From JAGLQQ01 sp043806135 (lineage in GTDB: Bacteria; Omnitrophota; Gorgyraeia; B26-G9), in NCBI GenBank assembly GCA_043806135.1, contig JAZDHG010000016.1:60147-124146 (forward strand): a DNA stretch of 64,000 bases, read 5' to 3'. Made by a program: the position numbers and the translations under genes. The notes beneath the pieces were generated by a model that saw only the letters and a program-made list of their open reading frames with translations, ran no database searches and was not told the DNA's origin. Shown here piece after piece: positions 16,769-25,935 of this stretch; the first letter of the stretch is position 1; each line of letters begins with the position of its first letter.

Positions 16769-18757
16769 ATGAAAAAACTGGTTATTGTAGAATCCCCGAC
16801 AAAAGCAAGAACAATCAGCCGTATTTTGGGCAAAGAATTTGTTGTATATTCTTCCATGGGTCATATTATTGATCTGCCGAGGCGCAAAATCGGCGTTGAT
16901 ATTGATGATAACTTTGGTCCTACTTATGTAGTCATCCCGGGGAAAAAGAAAATTCTCACACAGCTTAAAAAGGAAGTAAAAAATTCAGATATTGTTTACC
17001 TGGCCACTGATCAGGACAGAGAAGGAGAGGCAATAAGCTGGCATTTAAGAGATAGGCTGCAGGACAAGAAGAGAAAGCTTGAATTCCTTAGGGTTATTTT
17101 TCATGAAATAACACCACAGGCGATCAAGGAAGCTTTTGCGGCTACAGAGAAGATTGACGAAAATAGAGTAAATGCGCAGCAGGCAAGGCGAATTTTAGAC
17201 AGGATAGTGGGATATTTTTTGAGTCCCCTGCTTTGGAAAAAAGTGGCAAAAGGATTAAGCGCAGGGCGTGTACAATCCGTTGCGTTAAAATTGATCGTAC
17301 AAAGAGAAAGACAGATACTAAGCTTTATTCCGCAGGAATACTGGAAAATTGAAGCGCTGCTTAAAAGAAAAAAAGAAAAATATGAGGAGCTTACCGCTGA
17401 GCTTATTAAATATGAAAATAAAAAAATTGATTTAAAGAACGAAGTGCAGTCAAGCGGTATAATCGAGGCATTACAAAAAGAGGACTATATAGTATCTTCT
17501 GTAAATAAGAAGGAAAAAAAGCGCAATCCATACCCTCCTTTTATTACTAGCACTTTACAGCAGGATGCTTTTAATAAGCTTAAATTTACCACGCGAAAGA
17601 CAATGATGATCGCTCAGCAGCTTTATGAAGGAGTAGAGCTAGGCGATGAGGGGCCCATAGGTCTTATAACCTATATGCGTACAGATTCTGTGCGTATTGC
17701 GGATATTGCCTTAAATCACATACGCAAGTTTATCAGTGACCATTATGGCGCAAAATATCTTCCGGCAAAACCGCATGTATATAAATCAAAGAAATCAGCA
17801 CAGGAAGCGCATGAAGCTATCCGTCCGACTTCAATTGAGCGCAGGCCCCAGGAACTGGAAAAGCACCTAAGCCCTGATCAGTATAGGCTGTATGAGCTTA
17901 TATGGAAAAGGACTATGGCCAGCCAGATGAAGGCTGCTGTATATATGACAAGCACTATCGAGATTGCAGCCGGTAAATACCTTTTTTCCCTTTCCGGATC
18001 GATCCTTATTTTTGATGGCTTTTTGAGAATATACCAGGAAGAGGGCAAAGAAAAACTTAAATTGATCCCTGATGTGGAGAAAGGGGAAAAACTTGAGCTG
18101 CTGAAATTGATCCCCTCACAGCATTTTACGCGACCGCCGGCAAGGTACTCTGAATCCTCGCTGGTAAAGGATCTGGAAGAAAAAGGCATAGGACGGCCGA
18201 GTACTTATGCGCCTATTGTGCATACGCTTATTATGCGTAATTATATTCGCAGGGAAAAGGGATATTTGACCTGTACTGAATTGGGGATGAAGGTAAATGA
18301 TATTTTGGTCGAGTATTTCCCAAATATTATCAATATTACCTTTACAGCGATAATGGAAGAGGAGCTGGACAAAGTAGAAGAAGGCAGTATGAAATGGGAC
18401 CAGGTTTTAAAGGATTTCTATATTCCGTTTAAGAAAAAGCTTGCCTACGCACAGACAAATCTGAAAAAAGAAGTTATTGAAACCGACCAAAACTGTGAGC
18501 AATGCGGCAGACCGATGGTTATTAAATGGTCGCGTACCGGAAAGTTTTTGAGCTGCTCCGGATTCCCTGAATGCCGCAATGCAAAATCAATATCCTCAGG
18601 GGTTAAATGTCCGAATCAGGATTGTGGCGGGGAGCTGATTCAGCGTAGTTCAAGGCGGGGAATGCGTTTTTACGGATGTAGTAATTATCCGAAATGTACT
18701 TTTTTATCAAAAACACTTCCTAAAGAAGATGGAACTGCTGAAGATGAAGCTCAGTAA
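16769..18757 (+). CDS. topA: DNA topoisomerase I
   Basis: A 662-aa type IA topoisomerase that relaxes negative supercoils. The N-terminal Toprim domain shows IVESPTKARTI and TDQDREGEAISWHL (acidic metal site). The active-site tyrosine is in GLITYMRTDSVR. Two C-terminal four-cysteine zinc-ribbon repeats are visible: CEQCGRP with CSGFPEC, and CPNQDCGG with CSNYPKC. ATG 16769 is preferred over TTG 16766 because of the AAGGAT spacing and the family start MKKLVIVESP. It is followed 57 nt later by a Xer recombinase, a common topA-xerC arrangement. Confidence 0.96.
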   Translation: MKKLVIVESPTKARTISRILGKEFVVYSSMGHIIDLPRRKIGVDIDDNFGPTYVVIPGKKKILTQLKKEVKNSDIVYLATDQDREGEAISWHLRDRLQDKKRKLEFLRVIFHEITPQAIKEAFAATEKIDENRVNAQQARRILDRIVGYFLSPLLWKKVAKGLSAGRVQSVALKLIVQRERQILSFIPQEYWKIEALLKRKKEKYEELTAELIKYENKKIDLKNEVQSSGIIEALQKEDYIVSSVNKKEKKRNPYPPFITSTLQQDAFNKLKFTTRKTMMIAQQLYEGVELGDEGPIGLITYMRTDSVRIADIALNHIRKFISDHYGAKYLPAKPHVYKSKKSAQEAHEAIRPTSIERRPQELEKHLSPDQYRLYELIWKRTMASQMKAAVYMTSTIEIAAGKYLFSLSGSILIFDGFLRIYQEEGKEKLKLIPDVEKGEKLELLKLIPSQHFTRPPARYSESSLVKDLEEKGIGRPSTYAPIVHTLIMRNYIRREKGYLTCTELGMKVNDILVEYFPNIINITFTAIMEEELDKVEEGSMKWDQVLKDFYIPFKKKLAYAQTNLKKEVIETDQNCEQCGRPMVIKWSRTGKFLSCSGFPECRNAKSISSGVKCPNQDCGGELIQRSSRRGMRFYGCSNYPKCTFLSKTLPKEDGTAEDEAQ

Positions 18758-18814
18758 AAAGTCAGCCGTAAAACAATATAGGATCTCTCAAAAATAATTG
18801 GGGTAACCGGTAAT

Positions 18815-19696
18815 ATGGAACGATATATCGATAAGTTCTTGAATTATTTAAAAGTAGAAAAAGATGCATCAGTGCATACCTTGATAAATTACAGCGTTGA
18901 TTTGAAAGAGCTTGCGCAGTTTTTGAATAACCGGGAGCTTAAAACAATAGATGTTTTTGATGTCCGAAAATTTCTGGTTACGCTGCGGCAAAAAGGGTTT
19001 AAAAAAGTTACAATTGCACGTAAAATGGCCTGCCTCAGGTCTTTTTTTAAATTTTTAACCCGTGAAGGACATCTAAAAGCAAATCCGATGATCGGACTGG
19101 TTGGCCCGAAATTAGAAAAAAAACTGCCTTTATTTTTGGGTGAAGATGATATTGTGAAGCTTTTAGAAACGCCTGATGTTGCTGATGCTGCCGGATTGCG
19201 TGATAAAGCGATACTTGAGACATTATACAGCACCGGCATACGCGTAAGCGAGCTGGTGGGCTTAAGCGTAGAGGATATCGACTTTATTTCCGGGATTGTA
19301 AGAGTTTATGGTAAGGGCAAGAAGGAGAGGCTGGCGCCTATTGGTGATAGAGCGTTAAGGGTTATCAAAAATTACTTAAAAAAGCGCAAAAAAGGCATAG
19401 GGACTTCTGATCGTGCGGTGTTTTTGAATAAGGACGGACGCAGGCTTACGGACCGCAGTATTCGCAATATCGTTGAAAAATATATAAAAGTTGCCAGTAT
19501 TAGGACTGATATATCACCGCACAGCTTAAGACATTCGTTTGCCACGCATCTTTTGAACAGAGGGGCTGACCTGCGTTCAGTTCAGGAATTACTGGGCCAT
19601 GCCAATTTATCCACAACGACTATATATACACATCTTTCCACGGAAAGACTTAAAAATGTTTATGACAAGACGCATCCAAGGGCAAATAAAGAGTAA
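18815..19696 (+). CDS. Tyrosine recombinase XerC/XerD
   Basis: A 293-aa site-specific recombinase for chromosome dimer resolution at dif. An N-terminal SAM-like core-binding domain (1-85) precedes the catalytic domain with Arg in STGIRVSEL, the lysine beta-turn GKGKKER, HSLRHSFATHLL (HxxR), the His in LLGHANLS and the nucleophile Tyr in TTTIYTHL. There is no IntI-specific extra helix, so it is not an integron integrase. Position after topA favours XerC, though XerC and XerD cannot be separated by eye. The stop codon lies at the start of a dispersed mosaic repeat. Confidence 0.93.
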   Translation: MERYIDKFLNYLKVEKDASVHTLINYSVDLKELAQFLNNRELKTIDVFDVRKFLVTLRQKGFKKVTIARKMACLRSFFKFLTREGHLKANPMIGLVGPKLEKKLPLFLGEDDIVKLLETPDVADAAGLRDKAILETLYSTGIRVSELVGLSVEDIDFISGIVRVYGKGKKERLAPIGDRALRVIKNYLKKRKKGIGTSDRAVFLNKDGRRLTDRSIRNIVEKYIKVASIRTDISPHSLRHSFATHLLNRGADLRSVQELLGHANLSTTTIYTHLSTERLKNVYDKTHPRANKE

Positions 19697-19830
19697 GTAG
19701 CGAGTAACAAGAAAAAACCGAAGCCCGAAGGACGAGGGAAGAAGGACGCAATTTCAAGTAAAAAGTTAAAAGTAAAAAACAACAAAATAAGTTATAAATT
19801 ACTAGTTATAAATTATGAGTGAAAAACAGA
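19696..19830. repeat. Dispersed 3'-end mosaic repeat, copy 1
   Basis: About 135 nt whose order of blocks matches the reverse complement of 56440-56580: AGTAGCGAGTAACAAG, a CGAAG-CCGA-GGACGA block, GACGCAATTTCAAG, then AAAAAGTTAAAAGTAAAAAA and AAAATAAGTTAT. Both copies begin at the stop codon of the upstream gene (xer here, gatA there). Confidence 0.75.
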
Positions 19831-19944
19831 AAAACAAAAACAGCGGAAAGCATCTATTGTAGAGCGTATAGTTTTTTTACTCAATGCTCGATGTAAATTA
19901 AGATTAGTGCCTTTTGTGATTTTTTGAAGCAACTATTAGTAACC

Positions 19945-20034
19945 CCTATTAACTGTTGGTAACTTGTAATTAGTAACCAGTAACTCATAACTCGTAATTC
20001 GTAACTAGTAATTAGTAGTAACTAGTAACTATCC
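19945..20034. repeat. TAACTNGTAATT quasi-repeat tract
   Basis: A run of degenerate 9-10 nt words (GTAACTTGTAATTAGTAACC, AACTCGTAATTCGTAACTAG and so on) directly upstream of waaA. Similar words occur at 29755-29893 and 56440-56465. No gene is seen in the 19697-20035 gap. Confidence 0.6.
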
Positions 20035-20035
20035 C

Positions 20036-21313
20036 ATGACTCTATTATTTGATTTTATTTATTTGCTGTTAGCATTTTTTTATCTTCCGTCACTGCTTTT
20101 TAAAGGAAAGCGCCGGATAGGATTAAGGCAGCGTTTTGGCATTTATCCGAACCTCATTAAAAAAGCACTCAAAGAACATGATAATTTTGTCTGGGTGCAT
20201 GCGGTTAGCGTGGGAGAGATGAAGGCAGCGGCACTGCTTATAAGGCAATTGAGAAGTTCGTTCCCCGGCGTTCGATTTGTTATCTCTACGATCACGCCTA
20301 CCGGAAATACGGTTGCAAAACAGATAGCAACCAAAGAGGATATTGTTATATATTTACCCTTTGATCTAAGCATTATTGTCAACAAGACACTTTCCTTAAT
20401 AAACCCGAAAATGCTCATAATTTTGGAGACAGAACTTTGGCCGAATATGATCTGTATTGCCTCTAGAAAAAAAATACCGGTAGTTATTGCCAACGGCCGT
20501 ATTTCCGACGGAGCGTATCCGAAATACAAAAAACTTTCTATTGTTTTCACTCCGATAATCAAAAGAATAACTTTGCTATGCATGCAAAGCGAAAAAGATG
20601 CGCAGAGAATCATTGCCCTTGGGGCAAGGCCCAAAAACGTTCAGGTTGTCGGTAATATTAAGTTTGATCAGGTGGGGGAAGCTTTTTCTAAAGAATTGCC
20701 TGAGCTTAAAACTAATAAAAACGAGTTATTGATCATAGCAGGCAGCACGCATGATAATGAAGAAGAGATGCTCGCAAGAGTATTCATAAAGCTTAAGCAA
20801 GTGCATCATGATATCCGCCTGCTTATAGCTCCCCGTCATCCTCGCCGCGCTATTGAGGTCGAGCGGGTATTAAGTAAATACGGCTTAAGCAGTAAAAGCA
20901 TGAGCCGGATAATGCAGGAAGGGCTGCAGGTAGGACCTGAGGATGTCCTGGTGCTTGATATCATGGGTGTATTGGCTCAAGTTTATAAATCAGCTGATAT
21001 TGTTTTTATGGGGGGCAGTCTTGTTAAGCACGGAGGGCAGAACCCCATTGAGCCGGCACTTTGCTTTAAGCCGATCGTATTCGGGCAATATATGTTCAAC
21101 TTTCGTGAGATAGAAAAGCTTTTCCTGTCGGAGAAAGCAGCGGTTTCAGTGGATAGCGAAGAGAGGCTGATGCGCTGCCTGGATGAACTTATCCGCGATA
21201 AAGGCAAAAGAGAAAGTCTGGCGGCTAATGCCCAAGCTTTAGTTTCGAAAAATCAGGGCGCTGTAAAAAGGATTGTAGAACTCTTGAAAGAGAAGGAACT
21301 GCTGCTCAAATAA
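20036..21313 (+). CDS. waaA: 3-deoxy-D-manno-octulosonic acid (Kdo) transferase
   Basis: A 425-aa glycosyltransferase that adds Kdo to lipid A at the inner membrane. An N-terminal hydrophobic anchor (FDFIYLLLAFFYLP) is followed by the family segment WVHAVSVGEMKAA with its catalytic-site glutamate, then TETELWPN (here LETELWPN), APRHPRR and the acceptor-side signature GGSLVKHGGQNPIEP near residue 325. Length is typical (about 420-430 aa). It shows the organism builds at least a Kdo-lipid A core, hence a true outer membrane. No other LPS genes are adjacent. Confidence 0.95.
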   Translation: MTLLFDFIYLLLAFFYLPSLLFKGKRRIGLRQRFGIYPNLIKKALKEHDNFVWVHAVSVGEMKAAALLIRQLRSSFPGVRFVISTITPTGNTVAKQIATKEDIVIYLPFDLSIIVNKTLSLINPKMLIILETELWPNMICIASRKKIPVVIANGRISDGAYPKYKKLSIVFTPIIKRITLLCMQSEKDAQRIIALGARPKNVQVVGNIKFDQVGEAFSKELPELKTNKNELLIIAGSTHDNEEEMLARVFIKLKQVHHDIRLLIAPRHPRRAIEVERVLSKYGLSSKSMSRIMQEGLQVGPEDVLVLDIMGVLAQVYKSADIVFMGGSLVKHGGQNPIEPALCFKPIVFGQYMFNFREIEKLFLSEKAAVSVDSEERLMRCLDELIRDKGKRESLAANAQALVSKNQGAVKRIVELLKEKELLLK

Positions 21314-21374
21314 AAATTTTTTAATTACAATGTTAACTAAAAAATATATAATGGTTAACAATAGAAGGAGTTTT

Positions 21375-23201
21375 ATGAAGAAAATGAGCATCAGAATTGT
21401 TTTTATTCTGTTAGCGATCAGCTTGTTTTTACTGTGCCTGAATGCCGATGGATTTGCCAAGGACACTGAATCCGGTGTTTATTACCTTGAACCTGTGTTA
21501 GTTTATCCATCGGTCATTGATGAATACTATTCCAATTCCTTGCGTCATATGGAAGATAAGGGATATAAATCAGGAGCTGTTGAGGACGGCTTAAGAGAGA
21601 TTTCCTTTGTTGATGTACAAAGGCGCGGGCCTTACGGGATACAATCAGATGTTCAGATACGTGCGGCCACATTTGAGCAGACCGATGTTTTAATTGACGG
21701 GATAAAAGTCAATGACCCGCAAACCGGGCATTTTAATATGGATATTCCTTTTTCCTGCTTTGATATTGACAGAATGACCGTTATCTCAGGTCCGGCAGCG
21801 GGGGTTAATGCAGCAGGCAGGCAAGGAGGCTCAGTACATATTGTTACAAAGAAGCCGCAAGGAGAAGGTGTTAAGGCTAAAGCTGTTTTTGGAGAAAATG
21901 GGTTTCAAAGCCAAATGCTCTCTGTTTTATACCCGTTAGCCGGGGTTAATTCACGGACAAATATCGGACGCAGTTCTTCTGATGGGTATATGTATAATAC
22001 TGATTTCGATACGATTAATTTTTCCCATATCAGCAATATAAAAAGCGGTTACGGAGATATTGATTTTAAATTAGGGTTTTTGGATAAAGAATTTGGCGCG
22101 AACGGATTTTACTCAGAATTTTTTCCGGATCAGAAAGAACATACAAAAACAATTTTTTCAAGTGTTGGATTGAAAGCGGAATCGAATGGTTTTTATTTTA
22201 ATCCTCAGATTTATGTGCGCCGCCATAAAGACCGCTTTATGCTGAAAAAATCAAACCCGGCCTTTTACGAAAATATTCATGTCAATTATGTAAAAGGAGC
22301 TAAGATTGATATGATAAGTGAATTTTACTCAGGCAGAATTTTTTATGGAGTAGATACTGCTGTAGAAAGTATTAACAGCAGTAATTTAGGAAAACACAAC
22401 CGCGGCAGAAACATGGTTTATTCTACTTATACCCGAAAGATTGATAAATGGATTGCATCAGTTGGGTTGACCGGTTATATTTATGAAGGATTTAAAAAAA
22501 AGGCAGCTCCGGATATGGGTATTGGGTATTTATTAACGGACAAACTTAAACTGCGCAGTGCCTGCGGCCAGTCGTTTCGCGCACCGACATTTACAGAACT
22601 CTATTATCAGAGCCCGGCTAATATCGGTAATGAGAATCTAGCTCCTGAGAGATCGAATAATTATGAGTTCGGGATTGATTATGATGATGAATATCTTAGT
22701 TCATCATTGACTTTGTTCAAAAGAGAGGAAAAAGACTTGATCGACTGGGTCAGGAGTCCGTCTTCTACGATCTATAATATCAAAAACATAACAAGGGTTG
22801 ATACAAACGGAGCAGAGGTGGATTTAAAATTATATCCAAAAAACATGAGCCCGGAATTAAAATCCTGGGATGAGGTTTGGTTTGGCTACGCATTTAATGA
22901 TAGAGACCAAAAAGAAACAGGGTTTATTTCAAAATATGTTTTTGATTATTTGAAGCATAAATTTACAGCAGGCTCTAAAAACTCTCTTCCTATGGGCATA
23001 GCTCTAAATAATAACGTTATATATCAGCAGCGTTCAAATATGGGAGGGGATTTTATTGTTAATAGTTCACTCGAGAAAAAAATCAAGGAGTACGCGGTCT
23101 CTTTAAAAGTAGATAATCTATTTAATAAGGCATATGCTGAAAGAGGCAATATCCCCATGCCGGGTCGTTTGATCTTTGCCGGTATTTCAAGTGAGTGGTA
23201 G
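21375..23201 (+). CDS. TonB-dependent outer-membrane receptor
   Basis: A 608-aa receptor for active uptake of a siderophore, cobalamin or other nutrient. ATG 21375 has an AAGGAG site; an in-frame start at 21330 would put 15 extra residues before the signal peptide (MKKMSIRIVFILLAISLFLL). A plug domain follows (QIRAATFEQTDVLIDGIKVNDPQTGHFN), then a 22-strand-type barrel with the conserved TonB-receptor segment SFRAPTFTELYYQSPANIGNEN-like (about residues 390-415) and a terminal aromatic strand (FAGISSEW). It resembles BtuB/CirA in size. The substrate cannot be told from the sequence. There is no riboswitch-sized leader upstream. Confidence 0.92.
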   Translation: MKKMSIRIVFILLAISLFLLCLNADGFAKDTESGVYYLEPVLVYPSVIDEYYSNSLRHMEDKGYKSGAVEDGLREISFVDVQRRGPYGIQSDVQIRAATFEQTDVLIDGIKVNDPQTGHFNMDIPFSCFDIDRMTVISGPAAGVNAAGRQGGSVHIVTKKPQGEGVKAKAVFGENGFQSQMLSVLYPLAGVNSRTNIGRSSSDGYMYNTDFDTINFSHISNIKSGYGDIDFKLGFLDKEFGANGFYSEFFPDQKEHTKTIFSSVGLKAESNGFYFNPQIYVRRHKDRFMLKKSNPAFYENIHVNYVKGAKIDMISEFYSGRIFYGVDTAVESINSSNLGKHNRGRNMVYSTYTRKIDKWIASVGLTGYIYEGFKKKAAPDMGIGYLLTDKLKLRSACGQSFRAPTFTELYYQSPANIGNENLAPERSNNYEFGIDYDDEYLSSSLTLFKREEKDLIDWVRSPSSTIYNIKNITRVDTNGAEVDLKLYPKNMSPELKSWDEVWFGYAFNDRDQKETGFISKYVFDYLKHKFTAGSKNSLPMGIALNNNVIYQQRSNMGGDFIVNSSLEKKIKEYAVSLKVDNLFNKAYAERGNIPMPGRLIFAGISSEW

Positions 23202-23224
23202 GAGACAGCTAAAGAGCATAGTAA

Positions 23225-23254
23225 TACCACCCCCAGGGTGGGCTTTGGGTGGTA
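23225..23254. terminator. Hairpin after the TonB receptor gene
   Basis: TACCACCC (23225-23232) pairs with GGGTGGTA (23247-23254) around 14 nt. The flank is AAAATCT rather than a U-run, so intrinsic termination is uncertain. Confidence 0.45.
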
Positions 23255-23430
23255 AAATCTACTCCAACTTAAAGCTCTATAAAGAATTCTTTTTACTCAT
23301 TACACATTATCCGTCTTTCTTTTCTAAGAAAACCTTGATATACTATAAGTTATCCCGAATATTTTATAATATAGGCTGTTGCACATGCTCGTGACGCCAA
23401 TACCATGAAATACCCAGGATTGGAGGCAGA

Positions 23431-23811
23431 ATGAATACAAAACAAATAGGCAAGATCGGAGAGAACCTGGCGGTCGAGTTCCTTAAATCTAACAATTATA
23501 ATATATTAGAGCGCAATTATCACAACCGGATAGGAGAAATTGATATCATTGCCGAAAATTCAAGTGTGCTTTGTTTTATTGAAGTAAAAACGCGCGCAAA
23601 TGACAATTTCGGGCTTCCCCAGGAAGCGATATCAAAATCAAAACAGCGTAAAATATCTCAAACTGCTTTAGCTTATCTTAAAGCAAGAAATAGGCTTAAA
23701 GGTAATTTTCGCTTTGATGTTATTGCGGTTATGCTGAACGAGGCAGGTGAAAATCCGGATATTAACTTAATCAAAAATGCTTTTGATCTGGATCGGCAAT
23801 ATTTTATTTAG
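23431..23811 (+). CDS. yraN: YraN family (UPF0102) nuclease-fold protein
   Basis: A 126-aa protein of the PD-(D/E)xK-like YraN family with no settled function. The signature runs through KIGENLAVEFLKSNNYNILERNYHNRIGEIDII (residues 7-39) and FIEVKTRAND, holding the G-E-D-x-E-x-K catalytic-type residues. Length is typical (115-130 aa). Strong ribosome site GGAGG and ATG 23431. It ends 8 nt before rlmN and is probably co-transcribed with it. Confidence 0.92.
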   Translation: MNTKQIGKIGENLAVEFLKSNNYNILERNYHNRIGEIDIIAENSSVLCFIEVKTRANDNFGLPQEAISKSKQRKISQTALAYLKARNRLKGNFRFDVIAVMLNEAGENPDINLIKNAFDLDRQYFI

Positions 23812-23819
23812 AGGAAGAG

Positions 23820-24875
23820 ATGAATAATAAACAATATTTAGCAGGGCTTTACCCCGAAGAACTTCAAACCATAGTAGCGGGCTTAAACCATCCAGTATAC
23901 AGGTCAAAGCAGATACAGGAGTGGATATTTAAGAAAAGTGTTCTGTCTTTTTCAGAGATGAAAAACCTTCCCGGAGAACTAAGGGAAAAGCTGGAGATTA
24001 AAAATTGTCCTGTCAGTCTTCATCAAAAATTAAAATTAACCTCTGCTGTTGATAAAACCTCTAAATATATTTTTATTACCGATGATGATAATTCTTTAGA
24101 AACTGTTTTGATACCGACAGCCAAGCGGGCTACTGTATGCGTATCTACTCAGGTAGGATGTGCCTTTGGGTGCTTATTTTGCGCAAGCGGCAGCGGAGGA
24201 CTGGTGCGCGATCTTAGGGCAGATGAGATCGTTTCGCAGCTATTGCTTGTAAAAAAAGACAACCCCGAACAGCCGGTCACTAATATTGTATTTATGGGCA
24301 TGGGAGAGCCGCTGGCAAATTATGAGAATACTTTAAAGGCAATCAGGATTTTAAACCATCCGGATTGTCTGGGAATAGCCGCAAGGAGGATAACCATTTC
24401 AACCTGCGGGTTGCCGGATGCGATATTGCAGCTTGCCAAAGAGAACATACAGTTTGAATTATCGATCTCGTTGCATGCCGCGGATAATGATACGCGAAAC
24501 CGTCTTATGCCGATAAACAAGAAATTCCCCCTGAATATGCTGATGAAGGCGGCCAGGGAATACACTCAGGTGACAAACCGCATGATCACATTTGAATATG
24601 TGATAATGGACGGGATCAATGATTCAATAAAAGCAGCTTTAGATATCGCGCATCTATTCTTTGCACTTAAGTGTAAACTTAATATTATCCCGTTTAATCC
24701 TGCTGGGGCAATGGATTTTAAGCGCGTGAAAAAAACACAGCTTGAAGAATTCACGCATATGCTTCAAAGGCTTAAGATCAATTTCACTCTAAGGCGTTCG
24801 CGGGGTGCGGATATCCAAGGCGCCTGCGGACAATTGAGAGCAAACTTAGATAAGGGGTTAGGGGATAGCGTATAG
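23820..24875 (+). CDS. rlmN: 23S rRNA (A2503-C2)/tRNA methyltransferase RlmN
   Basis: A 351-aa radical SAM enzyme. The CX3CX2C cluster motif is CAFGCLFC, preceded by VSTQVG; the GEP-type motif is MGMGEPL; and the resolving cysteine is near the C-terminus in ADIQGACGQLR. The extreme C-terminus (GLGDSV) is encoded by a GGGGATAGCGTATAG quasi-repeat that also supplies the stop. Just 21 nt after the stop the first attC-like site begins, and a diverged copy of the last 345 nt of this gene lies 1,760 nt downstream (26272-26616). rlmN thus forms the border of the cassette cluster. Confidence 0.97.
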   Translation: MNNKQYLAGLYPEELQTIVAGLNHPVYRSKQIQEWIFKKSVLSFSEMKNLPGELREKLEIKNCPVSLHQKLKLTSAVDKTSKYIFITDDDNSLETVLIPTAKRATVCVSTQVGCAFGCLFCASGSGGLVRDLRADEIVSQLLLVKKDNPEQPVTNIVFMGMGEPLANYENTLKAIRILNHPDCLGIAARRITISTCGLPDAILQLAKENIQFELSISLHAADNDTRNRLMPINKKFPLNMLMKAAREYTQVTNRMITFEYVIMDGINDSIKAALDIAHLFFALKCKLNIIPFNPAGAMDFKRVKKTQLEEFTHMLQRLKINFTLRRSRGADIQGACGQLRANLDKGLGDSV

Positions 24876-24882
24876 GGGATAG
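24845..24882. repeat. GGGGATAGCGTATAG quasi-repeat at the rlmN 3' end
   Basis: Degenerate repeats of GGGTTAGGGGATAGCG overlap the last codons of rlmN and provide its TAG stop. The same word family is seen at 2857-2885, 43359-43390 and 46447-46480. Confidence 0.5.
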
Positions 24883-24895
24883 AATTGTTGGTTGA

Positions 24896-24972
24896 TCGTA
24901 ACATAAAGATCAGCTGCCCTGAGCCGCCACGATTAGCGGCGGGGAAGGGTTAGCTGAATTGCCTTGTTATCT
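24896..24972 (-). other. attC-like recombination site 1 (bounds rlmN)
   Basis: Read on the minus strand: R'' box AGATAAC (24972-24966), AAGGCAATTCAGCTAACCC, a GC-rich centre CCGCCGCTAATCGTGGCGG, GGGCAGCTGATCTTTAT, and R' core GTTACGA (24902-24896). The TCAGCT arms pair across the centre with unpaired bases, as in folded attC sites. The stop codon of the antitoxin gene lies inside the R'' box. Confidence 0.8.
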
Positions 24973-25245
24973 TTTTTCCATCATTCTGCCATTAACAAAT
25001 TTATGAATAATGCTTGCTAATAAAGTTTGATAAGGAATGCCTTCTTCTATTGCTCTAATTTGGATTCCATTGAGATCCTTTGAAGATATTCTAATGTTCA
25101 CGCGTTTATCTTTTTTTAAGGTGTTTTTAGCATATTTTTGATGTTTTTTGATCTCTTGTTTTAAATCTTTTATAGATTCCCATTCCTTCCGGTTATAAGA
25201 ATCTACTAAGTCTTGTTCATATTTGTCTAAATTATTTTTTTTCAT
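24967..25245 (-). CDS. BrnA/RHH-type antitoxin (cassette 1)
   Basis: A 92-aa protein with a charged helical N-terminus and a C-terminal ribbon-helix-helix-like part: KRVNIRISSKDLNGIQIRAI followed by EGIPYQTLLASIIHKFVNG. This is the pattern of CopG/BrnA-like antitoxins that bind their own promoter and the toxin. It follows the toxin gene with a 4-nt overlap, the BrnT-BrnA order. The TAA stop is part of the attC R'' box, so the cassette ends exactly there. Identification is by pattern only. Confidence 0.7.
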   Translation of the reverse strand: MKKNNLDKYEQDLVDSYNRKEWESIKDLKQEIKKHQKYAKNTLKKDKRVNIRISSKDLNGIQIRAIEEGIPYQTLLASIIHKFVNGRMMEKR

Positions 25246-25526
25246 TTTTCACCTCGTATATATTTTTTTGTAGCTTCACGGCTAGGGATAATAGTTTTTA
25301 GAAAATATGTGTCTCCTTTTTCTGCAACAAAAGGCACTAAATACGCATAATTATTTACATTAACAATAAGAATGTTTTGATTGGGATATTTATTTTTATT
25401 CGGATGGTGTATTATATCAATAAGGTAACCTTTTTCTATGCAAGAAACTATTTCTTCAAAACAGATACCCCGATCATTTTTCAGCAGTTTATTTTTATCA
25501 TTATCCCAATTATAGTATATATTCAT
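25242..25526 (-). CDS. BrnT-like toxin (cassette 1)
   Basis: A 94-aa protein starting YYNWDNDKNKLLKNDRGICF, which matches the WDxxKxxxLxxxRGIxFEE start of BrnT-type RelE-fold ribonuclease toxins; the C-terminal TYFLKTIIPSREATKKY fits the same family, where the Arg/Lys-rich end contributes to catalysis. It is encoded upstream of its presumed antitoxin. Its promoter would lie in the 50 nt between 25527 and attC site 2. Confidence 0.72.
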   Translation of the reverse strand: MNIYYNWDNDKNKLLKNDRGICFEEIVSCIEKGYLIDIIHHPNKNKYPNQNILIVNVNNYAYLVPFVAEKGDTYFLKTIIPSREATKKYIRGEK

Positions 25527-25578
25527 AATTAAAATATATCACATTGTGTGCGCTTTGGCAACAAAATATTTTATATTA

Positions 25579-25655
25579 ATATAACATAAAAATCAGCTGC
25601 CCTGAGGCGGCGCCGAATGGCGGCGGGGAAGGGTTAGCTAATTGCTTTGTTAGAT
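25579..25655 (-). other. attC-like recombination site 2
   Basis: Minus-strand order: R'' ATCTAAC (25655-25649, a perfect RYYYAAC), AAAGCAATTAGCTAACCC, CCGCCGCCATTCGGCGCCGCC centre, GGGCAGCTGATTTTTAT, and R' GTTATAT (25585-25579). Length 77 nt, same as site 1; the outer arms are nearly identical between the two while the centres differ. Confidence 0.85.
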
Positions 25656-25656
25656 T

Positions 25657-25935
25657 TTACTGATATCTATGTTTATCATACACTTCCTTGCGATGGCCTA
25701 TTTTTAACACTATAATATCATTTTCTTCGATTTTATAGATAACTCTATAATCTCCCACGCGTAGTTTTCGGTATCCTTGCAGGCTTCTACGCAAGGGTTC
25801 ACCATATTTGATAGGATCAGATAGCAGCCTATTTTCAATAGCTTTTCTAATTCTTGTTTTTATGTTTTTTGGAATTCCTGAAATATCTTTTTTGATTTCA
25901 GGATGATAGGAAATCTGATAGTTCATTAGTTCCAA
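25657..25935 (-). CDS. RelE/ParE-family toxin (cassette 2)
   Basis: A 92-aa RelE-fold mRNA interferase-like toxin. Visible features: MNYQISYHPEIKKDISGIPKN (N-terminal strand and helix), PLRRSLQGYRKLRVGDYRVIY, which holds the basic RLRxGDYRVIY motif of the family, and a C-terminal IGHRKEVYDKH. Encoded downstream of and overlapping its antitoxin by 10 nt. Its stop codon lies two nucleotides from attC site 2, so it is cassette-borne. Confidence 0.88.
   Translation of the reverse strand: MELMNYQISYHPEIKKDISGIPKNIKTRIRKAIENRLLSDPIKYGEPLRRSLQGYRKLRVGDYRVIYKIEENDIIVLKIGHRKEVYDKHRYQ

Noticed and set aside
18815..19696. The tyrosine recombinase as the integrase for the cassette cluster
   Set aside because: It has the 293-aa Xer layout without the extra IntI-specific helix, follows topA as xerC commonly does, and is 5 kb away with a housekeeping context.
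21313..21375. Cobalamin riboswitch before the TonB receptor
   Set aside because: The gap is only 61 nt and AT-rich, too short for the conserved core, and the substrate is unknown.
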